In this document: positions 48,101 to 56,678 of the stretch, piece after piece
Position numbering within the stretch: position 1 is the first letter of the stretch
How the letters are laid out: every line of letters starts with the position of its first letter
NCBI GenBank assembly: GCA_013003425.1
Contig: JABDJB010000056.1
Location: forward strand, 124,001 to 188,000
Origin: Gammaproteobacteria bacterium
Lineage (GTDB): Bacteria > Pseudomonadota > Gammaproteobacteria > Steroidobacterales > JABDKV01
Direction: 5' to 3'
DNA: 64,000 nt
Program-made: the position numbers and the translations under genes
Notes under the pieces: model-generated
Database searches by the model: none
What the model was told of the DNA's origin: nothing
The model's input: only the letters and a program-made list of their open reading frames with translations

Positions 48101-48220
48101 ATGTGGGAACCAATGGCGATCACCATAATTTTCGGGCTGGCTTTTGCGACGATGCTGACGCTGGGCGTCGTGCCAGTCCTTTACTGCCTGTTCTTCGGGG
48201 TGAAGTTCGCGGATAGCTGA
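45161..48220 (+). CDS. RND efflux pump, HAE-like inner-membrane subunit
   Basis: 1019 residues, the AcrB length class. First helix near 12-32, large periplasmic domains, and the duplicated six-helix pattern. In helix 4 the proton-relay motif reads GMLVDNAIVM: Asp400 is kept but the second aspartate of the AcrB DD pair is Asn401, as in many pumps of the less studied HAE branch. Other landmarks: FPGASPERVELLVTDKLE, RNEDPGF near the start, and GGMLPLWFGGGPMWEPMAI near the end. Proton-driven export with the two upstream gene products. The stop lies two bases from the convergent patatin gene. Confidence 0.93.
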   Translation: MDVTRFAIEKKRVTIVALIAVFMAGVSAYQGMSRNEDPGFIVRTALVQTLFPGASPERVELLVTDKLEKMIQEMPELDFVNSSSRVGVSVIYVNIKESLTDMRPIWEKLRRKVESATADLPAGVIGPFVDDEFGDVFGTIISITGDGFESRELEKIAEEVRNELLLITDVAKVDIAGARDERVFVEYDNARLAEFGLSPAALQRILQEHNIVMPGGNVTTELEKIELEPSGNYETLDDLRRTVINVPGRSEVLRLQDLVSINRGYVDPPKTLVRATGEPSLMLAVSLREGGNVLTMGAAVSTVIDRARSIYPIGIEFGELQAQADIVARKISDFTGNVGQAIVIVVLVMLVFLGLRTGLIVASLIPMTIAAALFVMGLLDIGLDQMSLASLIIALGMLVDNAIVMSESIMVSMEEGKPAKQAAIEAAAELRLPLLIASLTTAAAFLPIFLAESATGEYTAPIFKVVSITLLCSWAIALTLIPLLCVAFMKVKPSDNNYDTRFYRAYRSVLTAMLQRPWVSMVVVALVFFGAMQLFALVPSIFFPENDRPTFTVELELPEGSPIQRTDAVVRATEQYMLGNLMADENQAGIEGWGAFIGSGAPRFVLPYRPEPTAPNYALMLVNTSALDAVAGIVTRVERYLLERFPDVNPTVRKLPLGAPAWPPVSIRISGSDTDTIFAIVDEVRARLRATAGARQVSDDWGARSKKVVVDIDDTRARLAGVSHQDIALSLQTFLTGLETTEFREGDKLIPVVMRSERSGLISARQIGALNVYSQTTGASVPLSQVADPRVVWQPAKIERRNRLQTVAVEALLDPGVTAADVTGAIQPWLEQQSATWPFGYSWEFGGEQETSGKANASIAAKLPIAGLIILLLLVGQFDSLRRPAIILITIPLGLIGVVIGLLVARSYFGFMTLLGVISLSGIVINNAIVLLDRIRIEIESGMAETAAVLQAAQQRLRPILLTTATTVGGMLPLWFGGGPMWEPMAITIIFGLAFATMLTLGVVPVLYCLFFGVKFADS

Positions 48221-48222
48221 TT

Positions 48223-50061
48223 TTAGTGTGGCAGACGCAGGTGCTCTTTGAGGTCCTGCAGCTGTGAGTAGACGTCGCCCTGGCGCACTTTCCCTTCGCC
48301 CAGTTTTATTAGCGCGTCCATGGCGCCAAATTCCAGCAGTCCATACTCCGTTGCGTCAATATCGATAAGGACGTCCGCCGCGGCGCGCATCTTTTCAAAA
48401 TTGGCGTTGTTACCGAGCATCATGGAGCGTACCAGCACCGGTCCGATAGTCGGGATTTGCTCCTGGTCGTGGAGGCTGCGCCAGCGCCGCAGCAGCGGTG
48501 CTTCCGGATCGAGGCCGTTGAAGCTGGCCCGCCATTCGCTCTGGCCGCCGAGGTTCAGGGCCAGCACATGATCGGCCCCCATCTTCTTCATTTCATCGAC
48601 CGGGAAATTATTAAGCAACCCGCCATCGATGAGTATGTCGCCATTACGCTCAACCGGAGGGGCCAGGGCGGGAAGTGAGATGCTCGCCCTGATGGCCAGG
48701 CGCAGGCGTCCCTGGTCGATGCGTTCGATGCGGCCCTTGCTCAGGTTGGTAGCGACACAGAATCCCTTGATCCAGCATTGCTCGAAAAGCCGGTCACCGA
48801 AAGTCATGCGCAGCATGCTGGTGAGCCGATTTCCGCGCGAGATCGAAACGAGCGGCACTGTCCAGTCACCCAGCGGATTCCTGGACAGGAATGCTTTTCG
48901 CGACGTCGCCTCGATGTAGGCGTCGTCGTACTCTTCCAGTACGGAGCCGGAAAACACAGCGCCAATGCTGCACCCGCCCACGTAGTCAAATTCGAAGTGC
49001 ATGTCACGCAGGGCCCGTATCGCACCGATGTACGCGCAGCCCTTGGCGCCGCCGCCGGAGAACACGATCCCCAGGGTTCTGTTGCACTGGATTCTGCCGA
49101 GACGCCGCTCGTGCGCGGCATCACCGCTGCGCAGATTCCAGACGTTGGCGCTGCCGAAGGTTTTGTTCAGCCGGTCGTCGGCCTCGGTGTTGGCGGTGCT
49201 GGCTTCATGCACGCGAAACAGCGTAATGCGCCGACCGCGCAGGCTGGTGCCGAGGTCTTCGAGCAAGCGGTACTGTGCCGGGTCGGGTTGCGGCGGCACA
49301 AGTATGTCGAGCTCGTCTGCCTGGCGCATGCAAGTACGGCTCCAGCGGGACTCAGGGTCGCGGCAGACCAGGAAAGTCATATCGTAGCGGTCGTATCCGG
49401 CCAGCTCCGGGCTGGAGAGCCGATCCGTCCGCGGTGGTACGACTTCGGCGGTATAGCCGTGGCGACGGCTCTCACGCTGCATCACATCGACCCAGTAGGC
49501 CAGGTCGTCTTCCGCGACCAGTGAGACGACCGCTTTGATCCGGCTGATCCGTTTGGGCGTGTGTGCGGCGTTTGCGAAGGCCAGCCGATCAGATATTTGC
49601 GTTGCCAGGTTGAGCAGCAGTTTTGGATACGATTCGGCGACGCGCATAAAATCGTCACGCGCCAGCTTGCCGAGCCGGCAGTCTCGGGTAGCGCAGACAT
49701 TGGCGGAGCGGGGCACCTGCGATAGAACACTGATCTCGCCGACAACTTCTCCGGGAAGGATGTCGTAAACGTGGCTGGCGTTACTCACCGGAAGGCTGCT
49801 GAATACACCGAGGCGTCCGCTCAGCAGGAAATAGAGACAATCGTTCTCTTCACCCTTTTTTATCAGCATGTCTCCGGCACGCAGATCGCACACCTCGGCG
49901 ATATTCATGATCTGCGTAACGTCTTCATCCGTCAGACCGGAAAAAAGCGAGATGCCGAGGGCTGCCTGCCGGTCAGCCTCGGATTGCTGTATTTGCTGTC
50001 TGTTGTCACTCACTGGTTTTTTGGCTGCTTTCAGCAGCATCTCCTGCCGACGCCAGCGCAT
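48223..50061 (-). CDS. Cyclic-nucleotide-binding/patatin-like phospholipase (NTE family)
   Basis: 612 residues. An N-terminal cNMP-binding domain (about 40-160, LPGEVVGEISVLSQVPRSA) resembles the CRP fold; a middle Rossmann-like segment follows (about 170-290); then the patatin hydrolase with oxyanion GGGAKG (336-341), nucleophile GCSIG (Ser365) and DGG with Asp479 completing the dyad. This is the NTE/PNPLA6-like plan: a lysophospholipase whose activity or location may be set by the nucleotide domain. ATG 50061 gives this frame; a second ATG at 50040 is as likely, neither has ideal ribosome spacing. Monocistronic as far as visible. Confidence 0.87.
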   Translation of the reverse strand: MRWRRQEMLLKAAKKPVSDNRQQIQQSEADRQAALGISLFSGLTDEDVTQIMNIAEVCDLRAGDMLIKKGEENDCLYFLLSGRLGVFSSLPVSNASHVYDILPGEVVGEISVLSQVPRSANVCATRDCRLGKLARDDFMRVAESYPKLLLNLATQISDRLAFANAAHTPKRISRIKAVVSLVAEDDLAYWVDVMQRESRRHGYTAEVVPPRTDRLSSPELAGYDRYDMTFLVCRDPESRWSRTCMRQADELDILVPPQPDPAQYRLLEDLGTSLRGRRITLFRVHEASTANTEADDRLNKTFGSANVWNLRSGDAAHERRLGRIQCNRTLGIVFSGGGAKGCAYIGAIRALRDMHFEFDYVGGCSIGAVFSGSVLEEYDDAYIEATSRKAFLSRNPLGDWTVPLVSISRGNRLTSMLRMTFGDRLFEQCWIKGFCVATNLSKGRIERIDQGRLRLAIRASISLPALAPPVERNGDILIDGGLLNNFPVDEMKKMGADHVLALNLGGQSEWRASFNGLDPEAPLLRRWRSLHDQEQIPTIGPVLVRSMMLGNNANFEKMRAAADVLIDIDATEYGLLEFGAMDALIKLGEGKVRQGDVYSQLQDLKEHLRLPH

Positions 50062-50211
50062 TCGGAAAGCAGGTTATGTTATCTGGCGCTGTTCCCCGTC
50101 AGTATCAAATATAGCATTGTCGCCGCGACGTGAAGATGCCGGCAATTCAATGCAGGTGCGCCGGCTGCCAGGGCTGCGTCGCGCTGGGTCCGGGATTCCG
50201 TGCCAGACGGG

Positions 50212-51495
50212 CTACGGGGTGAAAGTGAACGGCAGACTGTAGATCACGGTGCCATCTTCGAGGGCAACCTGGACACGCCAATCGCCGGCCATTGACGGAA
50301 TGAAGGTCTTGCTGGAGTAGACCCGCCAGCGCCAGGCTTCGCCAACATTGAAGGGTATTTCGGCAAGAATGTCATCGCCCTGAACCCAGCGATGCACAAC
50401 GCGTTGTCCTGCCAGCTCACGCAGCTCGGTGAAGAAATAAAACTGCTGCAGGTCGGAACCGTTGCCAAAGAGGGTGTTTCCCAGATCATCGACCGGTTCA
50501 CGTTGCACGACAGCTGTCGTCAGGTTGCCGCGGGCCACACGACCGTCAAGCAGCAGACCGGCGGTTGCCACCGGTCCGGACGTCGCTGCGGTAGGCGCCA
50601 CATCGCTCGTGGCCGCTGCAACGGGATCGTCGCCACTGGCTGGCTCTGGCGTAGCGTCGGCCATCTGCACATCGATGGCGGCTGCTGGCGTTATGGCGCC
50701 CGGCTCGGCGGGCGCGGCTGGTTGCGTGCGGGTTACCGGCAGAGTGTCATTTGATTTATCCGCAGCTGCTGCGGTCACATCTGTCGCAACGCTGACGGGC
50801 GGAGGACTGGTTGCCGGTGGCGGCGCTGTCGCGCCGGCTGAATCGGCGGCCGGCGCGGTTAGCGCTGCGCTGTCATCTGAATCGGTACTGATATTGTCTG
50901 CTACGGGCGACACGACAGCGTTCCGGTCGACCGTTGTTTCCGGCGCGTTTTCAGCGGCAGACGATGCGGTTGCAACCGCGGGCGCTGGCCGCGTAGCGGC
51001 GCCATCGATGCTCGGCAGCTGGATCGAGGGAGCGGACGGATCGACAGGCTTGAGCAAAGTCTGGTCGTCTGCCGTGACAGGGTCGGCCTTGTCATCGCCT
51101 CCGATAAACAACCACGCGGCAAGCGCAGCGACCAGCACGGCGGCACCTGCTCCGGCGATCAGCGGCAGCTGTGATGATTTGGGTTCCGCGGGTTCGATAC
51201 GACCATCGCGGATGACGAACTCAGGTGATACTTCGGCGGATGCGCGACGATACGCTTCGCGTTCAGCCGTCAAAGACTTCCTGGCGTCGTCGAGCGTCAT
51301 GTCCGGGTAGATCCCCAGTGTCTTGCGATGCGGGTCGGCGGGATCATCAAATACCCAGGTCCAGGTCTTGACCCCGTTCGGCAGCACCGAGAGCACCAGT
51401 TCGTCGAGTACTGCCACGTCGTAGCGCCGGGCCTGCGGTTGCAGCGCCTCGATGACGGTATCGTCTATGGTGTCAGTCGTGGCGTCGCCTGTCAT
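50212..51495 (-). CDS. Membrane protein with integrase-type Arm DNA-binding domain and DUF2914
   Basis: 427 residues from the ATG at 51495. Residues about 11-89 resemble the Arm DNA-binding domain (DUF4102) of phage-type integrases: LDELVLSVLPNGVKTWTW, KTLGIYPDMTLDDARK, yet no recombinase domain follows. Then one membrane helix (110-133), a long Ala/Thr/Pro/Ser-rich linker (about 135-315), and a C-terminal DUF2914 domain (QFYFFTELRELAGQ, VVHRWVQGDDILAEIPF, WRWRVYSSKTFIPSMAGDW). A DNA-binding-like head in the cytoplasm and DUF2914 outside would be the natural topology. The frame continues to 51588, but that part crosses the divergent glnE promoter. Function unknown. Confidence 0.72.
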   Translation of the reverse strand: MTGDATTDTIDDTVIEALQPQARRYDVAVLDELVLSVLPNGVKTWTWVFDDPADPHRKTLGIYPDMTLDDARKSLTAEREAYRRASAEVSPEFVIRDGRIEPAEPKSSQLPLIAGAGAAVLVAALAAWLFIGGDDKADPVTADDQTLLKPVDPSAPSIQLPSIDGAATRPAPAVATASSAAENAPETTVDRNAVVSPVADNISTDSDDSAALTAPAADSAGATAPPPATSPPPVSVATDVTAAAADKSNDTLPVTRTQPAAPAEPGAITPAAAIDVQMADATPEPASGDDPVAAATSDVAPTAATSGPVATAGLLLDGRVARGNLTTAVVQREPVDDLGNTLFGNGSDLQQFYFFTELRELAGQRVVHRWVQGDDILAEIPFNVGEAWRWRVYSSKTFIPSMAGDWRVQVALEDGTVIYSLPFTFTP

Positions 51496-51610
51496 CACTC
51501 GCTGCCGGGGTACGTTATCAATCACAATATGAATGAGCAGCAAGTCCGGATCAAGCCCGTGGCTGTCACAGAAGGCAACGTGTGCCATCCGGCAATGCGA
51601 TAATCCTGAT
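51496..51610. other. Divergent intergenic region, Arm/DUF2914 gene and glnE
   Basis: 115 bases serving as the start region for both genes. AT-richer than its surroundings around 51515-51535 (TCACAATATGAATG). No operator could be recognised. Confidence 0.35.
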
Positions 51611-54418
51611 ATGGCTTCTCACTCGCCCATGCATGCGCCAATTCCGCCGCTGCTCGTGCCCGAGGTAAACCGGCACATAGCGAACTGGCAGGCGGCGGCC
51701 GGCACACCACTGGATGCCGTATCGTGCGCGGTGTTTACCTGCAGCGAGTTTGTGGCGCGCGCCTGTCTACGGGAGCCGGAGCTTATTACGGCTCTCGATG
51801 GCAGCGAGTCATTGCTGCAACTGCCGGCACAGCTGCCGGCTGACGAAAGAGAGTGCATGGCATTGCTGCGCCAGGCGCGCAATCGCGAGATGAGCCGCAT
51901 TACATGGCGCGATCTCATTGGTGCTGCGACGCTGGACGAGACGCTGAGTGATCTATCGCTTGCCGCCGACACGCTGATTGCTGCCGCGCTGGACTGGGCC
52001 GGCAATAGTGTTGCCGAGGCGCACGGCGTGGTACGCGATGCCGATGGTTCTGAACAGACTCTGGTCGTCATTGCCATGGGCAAACTGGGCGGCGGCGAAC
52101 TGAATTTCTCCTCGGATGTCGACCTGGTGTTCCTCTACCCGGAAAGCGGTACCAGCGACGGCCGCAGACCGCTGGATAGTGACAGTTATTTCGCGCGCGT
52201 CGGGCAGCGCTTGATACGGTTGCTGGATCAGAAAACCGGCGACGGTTTTGTCTACCGGGTCGATACCCGTCTGCGGCCGCTGGGCAGCAGTGGCGCCATC
52301 GCCATCAGTTATGCCGCCTTCGAGACGTATCTGCAGCAGCACGGACGTGAATGGGAGCGATACGCATACGTGAAGGCGCGGCCGCTGACCGGCACGGCTG
52401 CAGCACGCGACGCGTTCTTCGAGCTTGTAAGGCCGTTTGTGTACCGTCGCTATCTTGACTACGGCGTTCTCGAATCCCTGCGCGAGATGAAAGCGCTCAT
52501 TGCCGCCGATGTTGGCCAGCGTGAACGTGAAAACGATATCAAGCTTGGAGCTGGCGGGATCAGGGAAATCGAATTCATAGTGCAGAGCTTTCAGTTGATG
52601 CGTGGCGGCGCGGATCCCGGGCTCCGCCAGCAGTCATTGCTCAATTCGCTAAAGACACTGGCGCAGCGGGGCTGGTTCGATGCGGCGGCCGCGGACGAGC
52701 TGGCGGGGTGTTACCGCTATTTGCGACGGCTGGAGAACCGGCTGCAGATGTGGCGCGACGAGCAGGTGTGCACGCTGCCGGTGGATGATGCCGGCAAGGC
52801 GCGCATCACGTTTGCCATGGGCCATGCAGATAACCAGCAGTTCGCGCAGGAGCTGGCGCGGATTCGCCAGCTGGTTTCCGGCCACTTCGAGGCTGTGGTA
52901 CCGATGCGCAACAGCGACGAGGACGTTGATCTGCCTGGCGCGTACTGGAAGGCGGACCCGGGCAGTCATGCGGCGATGGCGCAGCTGGAGCAGCTCGATT
53001 TCAACGATCCGGCTGCGCTGCAGCGTCAACTTGTTGTGTTGCGCGACAGCGGGCAGTACCTGCGGCTCGATGAGCGCGGGCGCGGCCGGCTCGACGCACT
53101 GATACCGCGCATCCTGCGTCTGGCCGGAGGCCGCGCTGATGGCGATGCAGTCGTTGCGCGTTTGCTTGGTGTGGTAACCGCGATCGGCGGGCGCAGCGCA
53201 TACTTTGCGCTGCTTACCGAAAACCCTGTCGTACTCGAGCGTTGTGCGGACCTTTGTTCGGCAAGCCCATGGCTGGCGCGGCAGGTTGCGCAACATCCCT
53301 TGCTGCTCGACGAGTTGATCGACCCGCGTATCTTCGAGGCGCCACCAACCCGTGCCGATCTCGAGACCGACCTGCAGCAGCGGTTTCAGGCGATCGCGGC
53401 TGATGACCTGGAACGGCAGATGGAGGCGTTGCGCATGTTCCAGCAGGTTTCGGCGTTCCGCATTGCGGTAGCCGACCTGTCGGGCGTGCTGCCGCTTATG
53501 AAAGTCAGCGACCGGTTGAGCGACACGGCCGAACTGGTGCTGCAGAAGACCACTGAACTGGCGCGGCAGGAAATGCAGCGGCGCTACGGTGTGCCTCGTT
53601 GCAACGACAGCCGTCGCGCCGGATTTGCAATTATTGGCTACGGCAAGCTGGGCGGTCTTGAGCTGGGTTACGCTTCTGACCTCGATCTGGTGATGCTGCA
53701 CGACTCGGACGGCGACGCGCAGCAGTGTGACGGCGATCAGGGCCTGGATAATGCGCGATATTTTGCGCGTCTTGGCCAGCGTATCCTGCATATGCTAAGC
53801 ACGACGACGCCGACCGGGGTGCTTTACGAAGTTGACACGCGCCTGCGTCCCAGCGGCAAGGGCGGGCCCCTGGTCAGTTCAATTGTGGCTTTTGCCGGCT
53901 ATCAGCGTGAGCACGCCTGGACCTGGGAGCACCAGGCGCTGCTGCGTGCCCGTCCGGTGGCCGGTGATACGGTGGTTTGCAGCGCCTTTGACAGCGTCCG
54001 CCGCGAGATCCTGACGCGTCAGCGCAACGCGGAAGAACTGCGCGCCGATGTGCTGGCCATGCGGCAGCGCATGCGGCGGGACCTGCCAGGTGGCGGCACC
54101 GGCGCCTTCCACATTAAACGCGATGCCGGCGGTCTGACCGATATCGAGTTCCTGGTGCAGTACTGGGTGCTGGCAAATGCGCACCAGACGCCACGGCTGA
54201 TTGAATGGAGCGACAATATCCGCCAGCTGGAGAGCCTGGCTGCAGCCGGAGTCTGTACCCACACACTGGCTGCGGAGCTTACCGATATTTACCGTCGTTA
54301 CCGCCAATGCCTGCACCATCGTGCCCTGGCCGATGAAGATGCGCTGGTGCCGGCAGAACAGTTCGCAGCCGAGCGCGAGCGGGTACGCTCCGCCTGGGGC
54401 CGGGTTTTCGGGGATTGA
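51611..54418 (+). CDS. glnE: Bifunctional glutamine-synthetase adenylyltransferase/deadenylase
   Basis: 935 residues (E. coli 946). Two nucleotidyltransferase domains: the deadenylase half contains GKLGGGELNFSSDVDLVFLY and the adenylylating half GYGKLGGLELGYASDLDLVM, each with the two catalytic aspartates. It sets glutamine synthetase activity in response to PII. The ATG at 51611 is preceded by few purines (AATCCTGAT); the frame is open 26 codons further up but through the divergent promoter. No glnB or glnA is near. An operon with the LPS genes downstream is possible but not evident. Confidence 0.95.
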   Translation: MASHSPMHAPIPPLLVPEVNRHIANWQAAAGTPLDAVSCAVFTCSEFVARACLREPELITALDGSESLLQLPAQLPADERECMALLRQARNREMSRITWRDLIGAATLDETLSDLSLAADTLIAAALDWAGNSVAEAHGVVRDADGSEQTLVVIAMGKLGGGELNFSSDVDLVFLYPESGTSDGRRPLDSDSYFARVGQRLIRLLDQKTGDGFVYRVDTRLRPLGSSGAIAISYAAFETYLQQHGREWERYAYVKARPLTGTAAARDAFFELVRPFVYRRYLDYGVLESLREMKALIAADVGQRERENDIKLGAGGIREIEFIVQSFQLMRGGADPGLRQQSLLNSLKTLAQRGWFDAAAADELAGCYRYLRRLENRLQMWRDEQVCTLPVDDAGKARITFAMGHADNQQFAQELARIRQLVSGHFEAVVPMRNSDEDVDLPGAYWKADPGSHAAMAQLEQLDFNDPAALQRQLVVLRDSGQYLRLDERGRGRLDALIPRILRLAGGRADGDAVVARLLGVVTAIGGRSAYFALLTENPVVLERCADLCSASPWLARQVAQHPLLLDELIDPRIFEAPPTRADLETDLQQRFQAIAADDLERQMEALRMFQQVSAFRIAVADLSGVLPLMKVSDRLSDTAELVLQKTTELARQEMQRRYGVPRCNDSRRAGFAIIGYGKLGGLELGYASDLDLVMLHDSDGDAQQCDGDQGLDNARYFARLGQRILHMLSTTTPTGVLYEVDTRLRPSGKGGPLVSSIVAFAGYQREHAWTWEHQALLRARPVAGDTVVCSAFDSVRREILTRQRNAEELRADVLAMRQRMRRDLPGGGTGAFHIKRDAGGLTDIEFLVQYWVLANAHQTPRLIEWSDNIRQLESLAAAGVCTHTLAAELTDIYRRYRQCLHHRALADEDALVPAEQFAAERERVRSAWGRVFGD

Positions 54419-54467
54419 CCGCGGCAGTCTATAATCCCTGACTGTAATCAGTCCGGGGCCTGGCAAC

Positions 54468-54689
54468 GTGGTCGATGAAGAATCCGGCGCTCAGGCGCCC
54501 AATACATCCAACTATTACGAAGTGACGCGCGGCGATCTGCCGCTGCACTGCCCGATGCCTGGCATGAGCCTGTGGAATTCTCACCCGCGGGTCTACCTGC
54601 CGATCGAAAAGACGGGAGATGCAAGGTGTGCCTATTGCGGGGCAGTGTTTCGGCTGGTCGAACGCAAGGACGAAATCGACGCCGCCTGA
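54468..54689 (+). CDS. Small zinc-finger protein (zf-CHCC family)
   Basis: 73 residues. Metal ligands are spaced as in the CHCC finger shared with the mitochondrial complex I subunit NDUFS6: LHCPMPGMSLWNSHPRVYL then CAYCGAVFRL. In proteobacteria it is a short stand-alone protein often next to LPS or electron-transfer genes; role unknown. The start is a GTG at 54468. The gene lies 49 bases after glnE and 21 bases before hldD. Confidence 0.88.
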   Translation: MVDEESGAQAPNTSNYYEVTRGDLPLHCPMPGMSLWNSHPRVYLPIEKTGDARCAYCGAVFRLVERKDEIDAA

Positions 54690-54710
54690 CCTCCACAATG
54701 GAGTGATCTG

Positions 54711-55658
54711 ATGATCGTAGTTACCGGTGGCGCCGGTTTTGTCGGCAGCAATATTGTCAAGGCGCTCAACCAGCGCGGGCGCGACGACATTATCGTGGTC
54801 GATGACCTCACGGCCGGCGAGAAGTTTGCCAACATCGCCGATCTGGCCATTGCTGACTACCGGGACAAGGATGACTTCCTGTCCACGGTGCAGCAGCGTC
54901 ATGAAGCCGGAAAGCATGTACGCGCAATCATTCACCAGGGCGCGTGCACCGACACCACCGAGTGGGACGGGCGCCTGATGATGCAGGAGAACTTCGAGTA
55001 CTCGAAGCAGCTGCTGCATTATTGCGTCGAGCGCCACATCCCGTTTATCTATGCCTCTTCTGCTTCGGTGTATGGCAGCGGCCCGGGTTTCAGCGTCGAT
55101 CCGGCGCACGAGCGGCCGCTGAACGTCTACGGTTACAGCAAGCTGCTGTTCGACCAGTACGTGCGCCGGCATTTCAGCGAAGCTGACAGTCAGGTCGTCG
55201 GCCTGCGCTATTTCAATGTCTACGGTCCGCGCGAGGCGCACAAAGGCGGCATGGCAAGCGTCGCCTGGCACTTCAATCGCCAGGTCAGTGAGCAGGCAGA
55301 GGCACGGCTGTTCGAGGGCAGTGATGGTTACGATTCCGGCGAGCAGCGGCGCGATTTTGTTTATGTAGACGACGTTGCAGCAGTGAACCTGTTTTTCCTG
55401 GATCACCCGGGACAGGCCGGCATTTACAATGTGGGCACCGGTGCAAGCCAGAGTTTTAACGATGTCGCTAACGCAGTAATCGGCTGGCACGGACGGGGCA
55501 CCATTCGTTACATCCCGTTTCCCGAACACCTGATCGGTCATTACCAGAGTTTTACCGAGGCGGATATTTCCGGGCTGCGTCAGGCGGGCTATCGCCAGCA
55601 GTTTCGCACCGTGGAGCAGGGTGTCAGCGCATACCTCGACGAGCTCGGAAAGGACTGA
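54711..55658 (+). CDS. hldD: ADP-L-glycero-D-manno-heptose-6-epimerase
   Basis: 315 residues (E. coli 310). Extended SDR of the LPS heptose pathway. NADP-binding [24 protein letters not shown], catalytic YxxxK in [13 protein letters not shown], and the family's [15 protein letters not shown]. Makes ADP-L-heptose for the inner core. TGGAG precedes the ATG. It abuts waaF with no base between. Confidence 0.96.
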   Translation: MIVVTGGAGFVGSNIVKALNQRGRDDIIVVDDLTAGEKFANIADLAIADYRDKDDFLSTVQQRHEAGKHVRAIIHQGACTDTTEWDGRLMMQENFEYSKQLLHYCVERHIPFIYASSASVYGSGPGFSVDPAHERPLNVYGYSKLLFDQYVRRHFSEADSQVVGLRYFNVYGPREAHKGGMASVAWHFNRQVSEQAEARLFEGSDGYDSGEQRRDFVYVDDVAAVNLFFLDHPGQAGIYNVGTGASQSFNDVANAVIGWHGRGTIRYIPFPEHLIGHYQSFTEADISGLRQAGYRQQFRTVEQGVSAYLDELGKD

Positions 55659-56678
55659 GTGACTGGTCCCGACAATAGCGTTCTGATCGTGGGTCCGGCG
55701 TGGATTGGCGACATGGTCATGATGCATTCACTTTGCCGGTTGCTGCGGCAGCGGAACGCGGACATTGTTATCGACGTGCTTGCACCGGGCTGGTCATTGC
55801 CTGTTATCGGGCGGATGAACGAAGTACGAGAAGGTATCGAATCGCCGTTCGCGCACGGTGTATTCGACTGGCCCGGTCGGCACCGGCTGGGAAAATCGCT
55901 GCGCGACCGCGCATACGGCCAGGCAATTATCCTGCCTCGTTCTTTCAAGTCCGCGCTGATACCTTTTCACGCCGGCGTGCCGGTCCGTACCGGCTATCGC
56001 GGTGAAATGCGTTTTGGTTTTATTAACGACATGCGCGATCTCGACAAGCAGAGGCTGACCACGACCGTGGCGCGATATGCCGCCCTGGGGTTGCCGGCCG
56101 ACACGGGCCTGCCCGGATCACTGCCACAGCCACGGCTGCGGGTTGATCCGGAAAATCAGGCCAGCGCGCTGGCGCGGCTCGGGCTGCAGACTGACCGGCC
56201 CGTCGTGGGCCTGGTCCCTGGTGCCGAGTACGGGCCCGCCAAGCAGTGGCCGGTCGAGTATTTCGCCGAGCTGGCCGGCACGTTGCATCGTGACGGCTGT
56301 GCAACATGGGTATTCGGTTCGGACAAGGATCGCGACCTCGGCGAACAGATCAGGGCGGGGTCCGGTGATGTCACGCAAAACCTGTGTGGGCGTACCAGCC
56401 TGCCCGATGCGATCGACCTGATCGCGCTCACCCGGCAGGTGGTGTGCAATGATTCCGGTCTGATGCACATCGCCGCAGCGGCCGGAACGGCCGTTGCAGC
56501 GATATACGGCTCATCCAGCCCGGACTACACGCCACCGCTCACCGACCGGGCCGTTGTCATACGTACCGGTATCGAGTGCAGCCCCTGTTTCGATCGCACC
56601 TGCCGTTACGGTCACTATCGCTGCCTCCGCGATATTCAGCCGCAGCAGTTAATTGCAGCAATGAAAACGCTGGCATGA
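55659..56678 (+). CDS. waaF: ADP-heptose:LPS heptosyltransferase II
   Basis: 339 residues (E. coli 348), GT9 family. VGPAWIGDMVMMHSL at the start, ILPRSFKSALIPF, the donor-binding GAEYGPAKQWP, and CNDSGLMHIAAA with SSSPDYTPP at the end. Adds the second heptose to the inner core on the cytoplasmic face. Begins with GTG immediately after hldD, with AAAGGA inside the hldD 3' end as ribosome site. WaaC, the first heptosyltransferase, is not in the window. Confidence 0.92.
   Translation: MTGPDNSVLIVGPAWIGDMVMMHSLCRLLRQRNADIVIDVLAPGWSLPVIGRMNEVREGIESPFAHGVFDWPGRHRLGKSLRDRAYGQAIILPRSFKSALIPFHAGVPVRTGYRGEMRFGFINDMRDLDKQRLTTTVARYAALGLPADTGLPGSLPQPRLRVDPENQASALARLGLQTDRPVVGLVPGAEYGPAKQWPVEYFAELAGTLHRDGCATWVFGSDKDRDLGEQIRAGSGDVTQNLCGRTSLPDAIDLIALTRQVVCNDSGLMHIAAAAGTAVAAIYGSSSPDYTPPLTDRAVVIRTGIECSPCFDRTCRYGHYRCLRDIQPQQLIAAMKTLA

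Noticed and set aside
50212-51588. Phage integrase or prophage remnant because of the Arm-like domain
   Set aside because: There is no recombinase domain, no att repeat, no tRNA and no phage gene nearby, and the rest of the protein is a membrane/DUF2914 protein.
52649-53791. Open frame of 380 codons on the minus strand
   Set aside because: Antisense to glnE between its two catalytic domains.
54429-55727. Open frame of 432 codons on the minus strand
   Set aside because: Antisense to hldD, which is complete and well conserved.
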